This document shows positions 22,812 to 35,176 of a stretch of DNA of 64,000 bases, piece after piece; position 1 is the first letter of the stretch, and each line of letters begins with the position of its first letter. The stretch lies in contig CM026427.1 in NCBI GenBank assembly GCA_014871385.1, forward strand, positions 5,154,988 through 5,218,987, in the 5' to 3' direction. Both the position numbers and the translations under genes were made by a program. The stretch is from Ceratodon purpureus (taxonomy: Eukaryota; Streptophyta; Bryopsida; Pseudoditrichales; Ditrichaceae). The notes beneath the pieces were generated by a model. It had not been told where the DNA came from, did no database searches, and worked only from the letters and a program-made list of their open reading frames with translations.

Positions 22812-25633
22812 CTACACAATGTAATCGGGTGACATGTTCCGGCGAGGGTTCATGCTGTCAACAGCGCAAGAGACGGAAGCCATGTCGTCGTCCTCATCAC
22901 AAGTAAGCCACTGGGCAGCAGCGGGATTCCGGAGCATCAACTTCGAGCTCAGATAACCGGCTATCGACCACGTTTGATACAGCCGCGCTTGCTTTCCAAT
23001 GAAGCGGCCTGATTTGGTGTCGTAGTATTCAGGCCACCAGTCTCGGGAAAGCCGTTTCTCAGCAATTGCTACTGCTCTCTCGGCCATATCCGCACGACCC
23101 ATCTTGATACAAGCCACCGTGAACTGCCACAGAAGCACCGGCCAGGAACCTCCATTGTGATACGACCAAGTTCTGCACAGCCACGGGGGTCTCATCGATT
23201 AGCTTTCCTTTTGTTGTAGGGCTTCAATAGATCTAGTATCATTAGTAGCTACGTCTGGATAGTTATTCTCCAGTTATGATTTAGATCTAACCTGTACTCT
23301 TGCCATTGGAATAACAATTCCCCCTGATTCAATAATCATCATCCAAGAGTTTCTATACAAGCCCATTCAGTGAATGACACAATAGGACATCCACAAAAGA
23401 TAACATTTTAAGTTCGTAGAGATCTTACGTATTTTTGGGGTCGGCGCCAGTAATGATGCGCCATTCATCATCAGAAAGGGCAGGGTAGCAGATTTTGAGC
23501 GGCATCATCCCTATGAGATCCTCCCACTTCATTTCTATGAGCGTTAGAATATCTTCAGCCTGCTCCTTGGTTGCCAGAGCACCATTTATTGACCATAAGT
23601 TGCCCAAAGTGAACCATCGGAAATCCATATGCGCGGGTTGCAAGTTGCCTATAAAATACCCTCCCTTTTCAGGAAGCCAGTCCAGCAACCACTGGGATAT
23701 TTGGTCCGGGTAAATGTTGAACTTATTGACTGCGTCGCTAGAGTACTCCTCCGTTCTATATCTGTAGATTTCGTTTAACTTGCGAATATCTAGCCAATAG
23801 TACTCTTGGATGTGGAACGACAAAGCAGCTAGTCTGGAGTTGATCGACCGTATCAAATCCTGTGCATCTGAATCGAGCATTTCCTTGGCACATCGCAAAG
23901 CGTGATAAAACAGGGCCTGCAGGATGCAAAGTCAAAATTAGTTCACAAATCTGGACAGGGCGTCTATGCTGTACTTGACAAGTGATTCAGACCAATCTGG
24001 AGAGAATCTGGGGATGAAACTAGATCAGAGAAAAGGGAAAACGAAAAACCAAGACTGAGCACAGAATAATGAATAAGATAGTAACCAGCATTGGACATGA
24101 AAACCAGAGCAGTTAATGATCCGCATATAGAAATGAGTAACATTTTTTTTAAAATTCAGCTTTTTATATTGAATAGTACAAAAGCGAGGAAACAGATATG
24201 AAAACCTGAATTTCAAGAGGATGTCCGTGTATGCCCATGCGCCGGTCAACCATCATGGATCCGTCCGTCACCAGCAAGGTTGGGAACATGTCGAAGCCAT
24301 CGGCTAAACACACCTTCAAAATCATCTTAATGCCAGTCTGCACATCCATCCTTTCCTGCATTCTAAGATCTCCCGTACACTTGCCGTAAGCTCTCAGAAG
24401 TATGATCCACCAAAGCCCTGCCAAAACAACAGCATCGTACAATACGAGACATTGTTACCTGGCATAAAGTGTGTTGCAATACTGATAAAATAATCTGCAT
24501 CTAGGCAGATGCAACAAAAGCTGACAGGAATGTCACAAGCATGAAAGATTACCCACCGACACGGAACGTGAACTCACCAGAATCTACTGGGGCAACTCGC
24601 CCAATAGCTGCCTCGCCAAAATCTGGATGCAAAAGCTCTTCCTTGCCCTTCACTCCTTGGCCATCCAAATACACTGTCTGTACCTTGAAACTTGCAGGCA
24701 TCAAACCCTGCCCAGGGGTATAACAATCCACAGTCTTCTCCCAGCTCTGTCATACATCAATCAAACCTTAGAAAGCTAAACACACTTTTACACCTAGGTC
24801 AAATCAAAATCCCATGTAGATATCTCAGTTCCAGGTACTACACATATGCAAAGCATCTGCATCGCTGAACAAACCTATACCCTAATCGACAGAAGCTCAT
24901 TGTAACAAATTTAGGTTAATCAGGAGCCCCCTGAAAGTAATCCAAGACGGCAACAAAAGAGTTCCAATGCCAGCACCTGCAGTTGCAGCGTGTGGTGAAT
25001 GAAGTTGCGAACAATGTCATACTCCCCCTTGAGCAGAAACGCAATCGCAGAAGGGATAAAGTCCCGGATGAAGACTTGATCATAGTTCAAAGGGTACGGG
25101 TCGGTCGGGTCATTGGCAGCGATGGTCCCCACAGGCTGCCCACAATAGTTCACCACAGCCTCTCTCAACAACGCCCAAGCTTCCTTCTCCATGGGACTCT
25201 CCAGCGGCTCCGACGACCCATTGTTGGAGATGGCGTCCGCCAGCTCCGGTCGCTGCGACAACTCCTCCATCAACTCATCCCCCTTCCGCTTCGTCGTCTT
25301 GGTGCCCACATAGATCGCCTCCTCAGGACTCGCGCCGATCAACGCGGACGCCACTGCCTTGTCGTGCAGCACCTTCCGCCCCTGCAGAGCCCCATACCCG
25401 AACACTCCTCCTGAATCACCCGCACTCTCGCACCTCACACATGTCCCACTTCGAGATCGTCTCCGAACCGCCACCCCACGTGAAGCACCCGCCTTCAAAG
25501 AAGAAAACACACTACCCGTTGATCTCCCACAGGATACCACCACTCCTCGCTCCTGCGTGCTCGCTGCAGCAACGGACCGACCCAAGGCGGCACATTGGCA
25601 GCTTGACGCTGCCAACGACTCCACCAGATTCAT
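22812..25633 (-). CDS. Alkaline/neutral invertase (GH100), probably plastid-targeted
   Basis: Five exons on the minus strand: 25633-24977, 24746-24578, 24417-24206, 23916-23429 and 23172-22812. All are GT-AG and phases match, giving 628 residues. GH100 landmarks in order: [15 protein letters not shown] and [13 protein letters not shown], then [14 protein letters not shown] with [82 protein letters not shown] and [12 protein letters not shown]. The enzyme hydrolyses sucrose to glucose and fructose near neutral pH. The first roughly 90 residues are Ser/Ala/Arg-rich and poor in acidic residues, fitting a transit peptide; plastid or mitochondrial location is an inference. I chose the ATG at 25633 ([11 protein letters not shown]). 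The open frame extends upstream only with a GTG. The frame is complete with no broken motif. Confidence 0.93.
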
Positions 25634-27002
25634 ATAAAACTCTCCACCGACCCACCCTCCCACTCAAAAATCCTACAATATCACCCCTTCACAGCTACAA
25701 AACCAGAACACAAACACCAGTCCTCCGAACAAACCTGCACACATAACAGCAACCAAACCTCTGACCAGAGACACCTATCTATCACCCAGATCTTCAAACT
25801 CCTGCAATATGTCGATGATCTGGGAATCAAGAAGCTAGACAATTAATGTCGATCTCTCTGATTGAGATTCAAGTATGCAAAGTTGCCTTCCGGAGCCTGT
25901 TTCCAATTCGGGGTTGGTGGACATGTGGACGATCCTGGCAGAGCGAAAAGCTGGAACGCCGTGTATCTTGACGACGGCCTTTACAACGAACCTGGAGCAA
26001 CTGAATCGGAGAAGAGGCGACTAGACATCTCTCCGATCGCTCGGCCGGAGCGTGCCACGTGGGATGCCAACCCAAGTTATTCACTTCTTAAATTAATTAA
26101 ACTTTTATCTCTTATGGTGATAACTATAACTGTGAGTTGAAGTTGTCATGATAATATTATATTTAGGAAATAGATCTCAAGTTTGACATGGTTCCGGATT
26201 CGTTTCAGTTGGGTCTTGTGTGAGTGTATCTTTCAACTGTAGCATGTTACGGTTGTGATGAATTCGATCTCATGTTGTTGCAGTTTTAGAAATAGCCTTA
26301 TCCTTCATGTTGCTCATGTGGATGTAGCCTTGCCAGTGTTGCCACTGTCCACTTTTGGAGACTTTCCCCTTTGGTTAGGAGGGGAAGGGATTGGCCGCTT
26401 TTGTTGATCTGAAAATTAATGTTCAGGTGATGAGTCACTGGTTATGGTTCATGAGGATTGGTGTTGAGCAACTCGCTTGTTGATTGGGAAGTGAGGGCTG
26501 GCCTCCACATCATCGCCGGCTTTGAAGTGGGTGAATTGTGTCGCATCGGGAGAGGAGGAGGAGGGATCCTCATATGGAAAGGTGGCTCTGGGAAGGAATA
26601 CCAAGTATTCTCCGACCAATCGTCCCATCTGCTTCATGTCACTCGGAGAGCCATCCACACGACTAATGGTTTGCTGTGTTGTATTTTGTGTATTGTTGTC
26701 GTTGCAGTAAATACTTTGGCATTGAAACATGTTCTGTGCTGTTGATCGTTATAGCAGGATACAAATCATGCAACACATGTACGTAATCAGATGTCATCTG
26801 TATATGAAATGATCCAAAAAAGTGACGCAACAAATTGATAAGCACACATAGCTTTTGCATGTTCACATGTTGAGTTAACCGTCTTGTAAGGCAGCATCAA
26901 GTACTTTAATTGCAATTCTCTAAGCATGTAGGTAACGTAAAGATGGGTAACCTCTAGAGAAACATAACTGGTTGAATTTGAACTCAACGACGAATCTGGT
27001 TC
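25634..27002. other. Invertase upstream region, non-coding
   Basis: Contains the promoter side of the invertase gene (CA-rich leader at about 25640-25750) and intergenic DNA. A GA/GC-richer patch at 26450-26720 is open in several frames but resembles no protein I know. Confidence 0.4.
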
Positions 27003-27122
27003 TGCACCATATAGGAAATGCTTGCAGTCGTAGTGATATACAGATTTTTCCATATGGGAAATGATCGCAGATGATTTGAATTGCTCTCAAATTCGAAACT
27101 GGTTAATGCAAAATGATGCAAA
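27003..27122. repeat. Copy 1 of a duplicated U6 3' flank
   Basis: The DNA just beyond the U6 3' end shares ordered blocks with 27900-28036: CACCATAT.GGAAATG, ACAGATTT, GATTTGAAT.G.TC and AAATTCGAAA. The similarity is collinear and patchy with small gaps, so the duplication is old. Confidence 0.6.
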
Positions 27123-27172
27123 AAAATTTGGACCATTTCTCGATTTGTGCGTGTCATCCTTGCGCAGGGGCC

Positions 27173-27204
<32 letters not shown>

Positions 27205-27224
27205 TCAGATGTCTCCGAAGAGAC
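27123..27224 (-). ncRNA. U6: U6 spliceosomal snRNA
   Basis: Read on the minus strand from 27224, the sequence is an almost complete plant U6. It has a 5' stem-loop GTCTCTTCGGAGAC, then GATAAAATTGGAACGATAC, the invariant ACAGAGA box, the AGC triad (GATTAGCATGG), CCCCTGCGCAAGGATGACAC, and AAATCGAGAAATGGTCC, ending in a T-run as expected for Pol III. Against the usual plant U6 the 5' stem reads GUCUC/GAGAC instead of GUCCC/GGGAC, so both sides changed and pairing is kept. U6 forms the catalytic core with U2 in splicing. About 102 nt, the normal length. All functional boxes are intact. Confidence 0.93.
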
Positions 27225-27251
27225 GAAGGAGGTGACAGGTTTTCAGTTACC

Positions 27252-27255
27252 TATA
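27252..27255 (-). promoter_or_regulatory. TATA element of the U6 gene
   Basis: TATA within GAGTATAGG begins 31 bases upstream of the U6 start, close to the spacing used by plant Pol III snRNA promoters. I do not find a good upstream sequence element (RTCCCACATCG type) at the expected distance. The gene may therefore use a diverged element or be weakly expressed. Confidence 0.4.
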
Positions 27256-27899
27256 CTCAGATTTCAAAGACACTACAAAGACTATGGTTTCCTGGTATTT
27301 CTGTGACTCCAAATACCGTATCCACCTCAAGTCGAACACCGGTAATGGCAGTTAAGTTACTCTACGTCCCACAACTCAAGAGAAAAATCTTGATCCTTGC
27401 AGTATCAGTACAGTATTGCTTGGAGGAGGAATTAGGAATTAGGGTTTGGGGTGGCAGAAACAAACCAGTTTTCGAATCCTTACCCGACCCACTTCTAGGC
27501 AAATCCCCAATTTGTAAACTGATGGAATCCTTGCACTGGCAATCTTGGCTCACGCAATGGCACATTTGATTTTGCTCCTTTGAAAGAGTTAGTCACGTAC
27601 CTCTTGCTAGAGAAATTTTAGGTTAGTCCATTTCCTCTTGCTGGTTAAATGTTTTCTGTTCCGCGGCTCTGCTTGGGACATTAAGAGCTGAGGAATTGGA
27701 TTCATTTGATGGCTCTATTTTGACAGAGGGTGAAGAATGCTTGTGTGTGCATCGTTCTTGTTGAGTGTTTAGCTAGGAGGTTCTGTCTCCGTTGATCCAA
27801 GTCGGTTGTCTCTTGATGGCTCTTTTGTGGAGGCCTCCCATGTTCAACTTCTTTCATTGGTATCGGCAGTGCCACATCTTAGACGCTTATCTCCGTAAA

Positions 27900-28036
27900 T
27901 TTTACACCATATCGGAAATGATTACATGATGTACAGATTTCTCCCTATGTTGCATATCCATGACAAGCTCACCAGCTTGTTGTAGGTGATTTGAATGGTC
28001 TGAAATTCGAAAACGGACAAAGAAGAACGAGGCCAA
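27900..28036. repeat. Copy 2 of the duplicated U6 3' flank
   Basis: Partner of 27003-27122. It lies beside the decayed U6 copy in the same relative orientation, so one event copied U6 together with its 3' flank. Confidence 0.6.
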
Positions 28037-28098
28037 TAAAAATTGAACCATTTCTCGCAGCAATGGTGCGTCTAAGACTGTATCGGTCAATGAACAAG
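28037..28098 (-). pseudogene. Decayed, internally deleted U6 copy
   Basis: On the minus strand the tail CGAGAAATGGTTCAATTTTT matches the U6 3' end (CGAGAAATGGTCCAAATTTT). Upstream of it, GACGCACC recalls GACACGCAC, and ACCGATACAG recalls AACGATACAG. The intervening core with the ACAGAGA box and AGC triad is missing, as is the 5' stem-loop. No function as U6 is possible. Confidence 0.6.
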
Positions 28099-28606
28099 GC
28101 TTCAAGATATTTGAACTATGGAAGTACGGCATAGCAATAACAGAGAAACCCTCCTCGGCCTTTCAGTTTTAGATACAAGAGAAACCGGCATGGCGACAAA
28201 ACACCAAGACTAGATTTAATAAACCATACAATCTTCCGAAATTCTACATTGCAACCAAATCACCTCCAGTTACCACCTAAAATAATACAAAACTAAAAGT
28301 AGATAATAAAAGCTTCAACCACCAGACCATAACCGAATGGAAGCCAAATGCATCCCCCCGAAAGGACACTGTCCTTCCCAAAAACTCCACAGCACTGCAA
28401 GTGCACCGCAAGTGCAAGTGCACCTCACCCTTCCCATCATACCACCGGATGCGCAATCCCAAACAAACAACCAACAACTTATGAACGCAACACACAAAAT
28501 CCACCTTTGAGTTCTCAGGGACAGGGTTAGAGACAGAGAGAGGGACAATTGGTTTCCTTTTCTAGAGCAGATAGAGCTCAAGGAACGTGATTGCACCAGC
28601 CCAGTC

Positions 28607-31600
28607 ATGGCGGGGAGTGAGCAGCTTCAGGCCATCCGCTACCGCCGTGGCCACCTTGAGCTCTTGGATCAGGTGAGATTGTTTGGAAAATTCTGCAATG
28701 TTTTTGGGATTTTTTGGGATTTTTTGGGGTGGCATTTTTTTTTTTATGATTTTGCGGGTTTTGGGTTTATGATGGGTTTGTAGAGTTTTGGGTTTTTGGG
28801 GTTTGAGTTGAGGAGTTTGGGTCTGATTGGTAATTGTGTGTTGGTTTTGGCAGCGGAAGCTCCCGCATGAAACTACCTACATTGATATCAAGGATGCGGC
28901 AGCAGGCTGGTGAGTGGAGTTTAAGACTTTGTTTGTTTTGGGTTTCTAGGGTGATTTTTTGACGTTGGTTATCGATGTGGGGATTTGGAACTGGAATGAG
29001 AAATGTATGGTGATGTGATCAATCCAGGACCGCAATCCAGGACATGGTTGTGCGTGGTGCGCCTGCCATTGCAATAGCTGCTGCTCTTGCTCTTGCCGTG
29101 GAGGTTGAAAGGTTGAAGCCCGTCTCTGGAAATGGGCTAGCGGCTGTCAATTTCTTGAAGAATCGTCTCGACTATCTTGTCTCAAGGTTTGTTGCTTCGT
29201 TTCTGGGGTTTACCTTCCAGCTTCCTGATATGTCAATTTTGGAAGTTTTTGTGCAATGTATCTCACTTTTATCAGATAATATGCTAACATGTCGGAATAA
29301 TTGCAACATGGTGGGGTATCAGTCGTCCAACAGCAGTCAATCTTGCCGATGCCGCCACAACTTTGCTTAAGCTTTCTCAAAAGGCAGCAGATGAGGGCGC
29401 CGATGCAGCAGCAGTTTATGAGGTCAGGGTCTTAACGATGCACTTTAAGGACTCTTCACTGGACATGTATGGAGAGTTGGGGCTTGGAATTATTCTGTTG
29501 TGAAACCTCTAAAGGCCTCAGTAGAATCTTCGCTTGCTGAAGGTTTAATTGCTTTGTGATTGATTGCAGACTTACCTTGAAGGGGCAGAGAAGATGCTGG
29601 ATGCCGATGTTGCGTCCAACAAGGCAATTGGTGCTTTTGGTGCAGATGCTTTGTTACAAGGATCGACTGCTTCAGGCAATGGCATGCGTGTTCTGACTCA
29701 CTGTAATACCGGCAGTTTGGCTACGTCGGCATATGGGACGGCTCTTGGAGTAATTCGTGCACTCCATGCTCAAGGGAAACTTGAAACGGCCATATGCACA
29801 GAGACCCGTCCTTACAATCAGGTGCCCATCACATCAATTTCTATGATCATTTTCCTTGTGAGTGCTTAGTAGTGTAATGCTTGACTATCTCCAACTACGT
29901 GTATTCAAATATTGGGAAACATAGTTTGAGTTCTTTGTTAAACCTGCATTTATGTCATATTTTGAGAAGAATACTGACGTGTAATGCGACATTCCCGTTT
30001 CTTATCTTTTACCACACCTTTTGTTGCAGGGATCAAGATTAACAGCTTTCGAGTTGGTTCACGACAAGATACCTGCTGTTTTAGTGGCCGATTCTGCAGC
30101 TGCATCTATGAAATCCTTAGGTCGAGTTGATGCGGTTGTAGTCGGTGCAGACCGCATTGCAGCCAACGGTGACACTGCTAACAAGATAGGCACGTACAGT
30201 CTGGCAATATCAGCATTCCATCACGGCGTACCATTCTATGTGGCAGCACCATTGACATCAATCGATACCGCAATCAAGTCTGGGGAGGAGATCATCATTG
30301 AGCAAAGGTCACCGAAAGAGCTTACTCACGCACATGGTGGACAGGGGACGCAGATTGCTGCAAATGGTGTGGGTGTTTGGAATCCTGCATTCGATGTCAC
30401 CCCAGCTCGGCTTATTACTGGTATTATAACAGATCAGGTATATAATCACCTATGTCTTTGCGAGCGATTTTAACACGTCTTTTTATTTATTTAGTTTGTT
30501 TGCTTATTTGTATTACATGGGAAGTTTGTTTTGTCATCTTTAATCTTCTTGTTGGTGTTGACAGGGAGTCATCACCAAAGCCGCGAACTCCGATGTCTTC
30601 GACATTCCTGCTTTTATTGCAGAATCCAAAGAGGGTTGTCCACCAAGTACGAAGGATTCAAACGGCATGGCAGCGCCTAGAAGTCCTCAAGCTGGGAGTG
30701 CAGCGAAGGATGGGGATATTCATGCCAGTTTCAAACCCTTGGATGAGACACTGGTGGCAGGCTATGTTGAGTCTCAACCTGGTCTGGTAACGATTCTGGG
30801 TGGAACGAGTGCAGATTGGAATGTGAAGGAAGTTGGGGACGGGAACTTGAACTTTGTTTACATCTTGACAGGTCCAAAGGGCTCCTTCGTTTTGAAACAG
30901 GTGAGGATCTCGTGAAAGCAGGTCATGCACTTTAATGACATCCCTTTCCATGTTGGAGTTGAATTTGGTTTGTTTTCGAGTTTATCTAAGGTTGGTTTTA
31001 TCGTAGTGCTTGACAGGCTCTGCCATATGTGCGCTGTGTTGGTGAATCTTGGCCAATGACACTGGAGCGTGCATACTTTGAAACCACTGTGTTACGAGAA
31101 CATGGGCGACTGGCATCACATTTGGTGCCAGTGGTCTACCACTTCGACCACCCGATGGCATTAACTGTCATGGAATATCTGGCTCCACCTCACATAATCT
31201 TGAGAAAGGGCTTGATTGCCGGGACAGTGTACCCTCTTTTAGCTCAACATATGGCAGAGTTCATGGCGTCAACTCTCTTCCATACTTCCTTGCTTGCTCT
31301 CTCCACTATGAAACACCGGAAAGAGGGTATGTATCTCATGAATCTCAATCTTGGTTTACTAAATAATCGTTAGATGTTCTTTGCAGTTCAAAGGTCTACA
31401 TTCAGTAATTTTACTATGTATGCTGCATCATCTCGTGAACTAGTCCTGATGATCTGAGGCCAATTGCTGGTTGCAGTGGCACATTTTTGTGGCAATATAG
31501 AAATGTGTCGACTAACAGAACAAGTTATCTTCACGGAGCCCTACATGGATGCTGCGAACAATAGGTGGAGTTCACCTCACCTTGATACTGATGTCCAAGC

Positions 31601-32517
31601 CTTGCGTGAAGATTCAGCCATAAAACTTGAGATTGCTGGTCTGAAATCGAAGTAAGAACCACCTCCTGATCTTAACCATGTGTAATCCTAAACTTGGCAT
31701 TTCTGCCTTGCGATATCCTTCATTTATCCGGTGTGTGTGTGTCTTCTGATCTGTAAACATTCGTTTTTTGATGTCAGGTTTTGTGAGAGAACACAAGCAT
31801 TGTTGCATGGAGATCTGCATTCAGGATCCATTATGGTTACTCAGAATTCCACAAAAATCATTGATCCTGAATTCGGCTTCTACGGCCCCATGGGCTTCGA
31901 TCTGGGGGCTTTTCTCGGCAATCTGATTCTCGCCTACATTTCTCAAGATGGCCATGCGACATCTCAAGATGATCGAGAGGTATGATGAGAAACAGATTAT
32001 TTGGTTATTATCTGGTTTGGTGCTGGAACGTTTAAGCTACTCTATTTTGAGAACATGCTATTTTGTCTTTTAGTTTAAGGTGAAGTGGACTATGCCTGCT
32101 TGTATGTATTGGCTGAGGCAAGTGTTTGCATTTCAGGGGTACAAGCTATGGTTGCTGAAAACGATAGGTGACACATGGCAACTTTTCTCGGAGAAGTTTC
32201 TGGTTCATTGGGATCAAAACTGGGGTTCTGGAGACGCATACAAGAAGGAAGTGTATAACACTAAGGACCTCCAATTGCTTGTCCAGAAATCATTCATGAG
32301 TGAGCTGTTCCAGGATACTCTTGGCTACGCTGCAGCCAAAATGATCCGGAGAATAGTTGGTATTGCTCACGTGGAAGATATGGAATCTATTTCCGATGTG
32401 GAGAAGAAAGTCACATGTGAGCGCCGAGCCTTAACCTTCGCTAAGCATCTTCTGAAAGAAAGGTCAAAATACTCAGATATTAGGCAGGTTTGTAACGCTT
32501 TGCAGGGTAGTCGATAA
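28607..32517 (+). CDS. Methylthioribose-1-phosphate isomerase fused to methylthioribose kinase
   Basis: Eleven exons: 28607-28672, 28854-28909, 29028-29186, 29323-29422, 29570-29821, 30030-30437, 30565-30900, 31017-31326, 31477-31651, 31778-31979 and 32137-32517. All are GT-AG with matching phases, one frame of 814 residues. Residues 1 to about 371 are a complete MtnA/MTI1: [25 protein letters not shown] (catalytic Cys about 172), [13 protein letters not shown] (catalytic Asp about 252), and the C-terminal [17 protein letters not shown]. After a roughly 30-residue Ser/Pro/Lys linker, residues 400-814 are a complete Mtn[41 protein letters not shown]-like [12 protein letters not shown] (Asp about 633), [18 protein letters not shown], and [20 protein letters not shown] phosphorylates methylthioribose and MTI isomerises the product to methylthioribulose-1-phosphate, adjacent steps of methionine salvage. 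In Arabidopsis and rice these are two genes. The exon at 30565-30900 spans both domains with no stop, so the fusion is directly visible. Confidence 0.92.
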
Positions 32518-35176
32518 GAATCGTTAGGTTGGTTGAGATTTCATTCCTTGAGAAGGCACTCGGGGCCGAGTTTGTATAACTAAGGCGTTGACTTTACACT
32601 ACCGTAGCGATTTTAATGTTGTAAAACAACATACTCCTATCCCTTCCGAACGAATCACCATAGAACGGTGCAGAGAAAACGTAACAGAAGAGAATTATGG
32701 CTCATGTTTGTCTTCCACCACATTCAAGAATGAACTACATTCCTGCAAAGTGACCTTGCAATACTACGGTCGCAGAATACTGAAAGGGATCTACATAAAC
32801 CAGGGTATATAAACCAGAGTTAGCTTTCGTCCGTTTGAAACTCTAATTCTGTGAATTCTCTCTACCTGTCTACTTCACTTCTTTCTGCTTCTCTCCTATC
32901 GTATGCAAGTCCAACTATTTTGACTTACATGTAGTAACTCAAAATATTCCATGGCCATTAAACTGAGAGATCCATATAATCATGGTTTAAGAACATTGTT
33001 CAAGATACCAATTCAACAACAGTTCGATTCAGTCTTGCTCTTGTTTCCCACATATCCTCGATTTTACATGACCTCTTCAAGAAGTGCACCTTTGAACTCG
33101 TCCGGAAACTGATCATTTGCGCCCATATATTGCTTTCTTTCCGCTCCTGCCAGATGTAAAACACCACAATGAGTAGAATCTCCTTGCACTCGTTGTGCTC
33201 TGTAGTGTCAAAAGATATCTTCTTAACTTAAATTATTGTTAGGAAATCAATAACAGAAACTACACAAAGCATCACAGTTCTAAGATACACGAACATGAAG
33301 TATGCATGTAGAATGATCCAAAATTCATTGACTGAACTCCATGGTTCTTCAGCTAGAAGGTGCAATAGCATTCTGTTATGTGCACCAAATATAATTTTGG
33401 CCCATTCCCAAATTCATCACCTCAACTAATCTAATTGTCTTTGAATTCTCTAAAAAGGACATTCGGTTGATTGAGGTACAAAATGAGCAACTAGAAGACC
33501 TATCATGTCAAAAAGGAAACAAAGACAGCCCGGTCTAAAGGTCCAATGTGAATCTGATAAGTATGAATCTATGATCAAATGACAATTATATTACTCGATC
33601 TCTTGAAACAACTCGCCATACGTTATCCCTGGAGCGTTCTGTATCTTTCTGAAGTGGTCCACACCCTCGTGCAAGCAAAAATCTTCAGAAACACGATACA
33701 CGATAAAAATGTACACAAGACTGGTCAAACAAGTCTTGCTCAGTACATCCATTTCAAACTGACAAAGTACAAGATTCTCCGGAAACCATAAAACACCTGC
33801 AGATGAATAATAAGAAGCACAGCCAACGCCTACAAACCATAGATCAACTGAAATAAAAACCTGGAGCAGCTGTAGCAGGGGCAGTGCTTTCAATCTAGCT
33901 TGACACATTTGCGAGCAAACCTGTGACATACATGTATGCATCCTAATCGATCTGTGTATCTGGCGATCCAAATGCGCGCGCACAAATACACACAAAGAGT
34001 AACAGCAACAGACTTCAGGCTTCAGGTCCAACGATCAGAAAATCAGAACTGCAAATGCTGTTGCAATATCACCGTCGTATCACTACAGCTGCACTTCGAT
34101 CAAAGCCAACAACCATCGAATTCCCGTCCGAGAATATGATAGAAATCCAAGCACCAAACCGAAATCACACAACTACTCGTGCAGAAACTTCAACCGAGGT
34201 GCAGCACTTACATCGCAATCTCAAATATTCCTATCAACGCACCTTGAAGTAAGTTCCCTTGCACCTCGCTTCACTGTGGCCGTTTTGACTACTCTTCATA
34301 AATTTCTCATGTATAGTGAGAAACATGCATCTCCTATTCTCAGGAGTTGTGCTGATCTTCATCCAATCAATTATTTGATGGCTTGGGATTCTGATCCTGT
34401 CGGTGTTTATTGCAGCACGGCTGCTGCAGTTACAGTGCGCAGCACAATCAGGCGATTGAGGGAGGCAACCGAGGTTTAGATGGTGTCGATCTTATAGAGT
34501 CACTTGAAACCTGTTTTGTAATTGAGATGCACGGCGGCAGTGTTTGCCTCTTAAATGTGACACAAGCTCTGTTCGAGCCTTCTTTCTCTTCGTGCGTTGT
34601 CTCGTTTCAATGATTTGAGTCATCTGAGTTGTTATCTGAGTTTCAATGTTGTCATCTGAGTTGTCTCGTTTCAATGTTGAGTCATCGGAGTTGTTACTTC
34701 TGTCGCAAGTTTCGTACAAAATTCTAAAAATAGAAAAGTGCATATTTGTGGGCCCCATACATATTTTACAGTATTTGGGATGCGTCTTTTACTTTTTCCG
34801 CGTGTCTGGAAAAGTATATATATATTTTCCGTTGATGGGGCTCTCCATATTCCAATGATCTCTATCTAAAGATTCATCTCTAGTAATCCACTGTTCCTTC
34901 ATTTTTTGCTGTTATCTCACTGTCAGTCTTGATGGTGGATAGCATCCCTTGCTGTTGATTGACACTTCATGCCTCGGTTACAGATTGCATAGTTACTGTG
35001 ATTACTTGCAAAAACACCATTCTCATTTGCTGTAATTCCACTCTGACAGAGTTTCCTCAGCTGAATTGTCTCTGTGCCGATCAGTCCATAATCTCTCCCT
35101 TGTGCATTCTACTGCCTTGGTGCATACTCTCCTGGTATTCTCTCTTCCTACAGAGCAGTTTCTGTGATCTTCAGCA
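32518..35176. other. Mostly non-coding; one weak minus-strand exon candidate
   Basis: 3' UTR of the fusion gene, then AT-rich DNA. On the minus strand 33695-33591 reads as a plausible terminal exon (HEGVDHFRKIQNAPGITYG then GELFQEIE and stop) but no partner exons were found, so it is not called as a gene. Around 34612-34697 there is a loose repeat of GTCATCTGAGTTGT and TTTCAATG. The end of the stretch (about 34950-35176) is probably leader of the following gene. Confidence 0.35.

Noticed and set aside
33591-33695. Terminal exon of a minus-strand gene
   Set aside because: Composition is protein-like and it ends in a stop, but no upstream exon or family was recognised.
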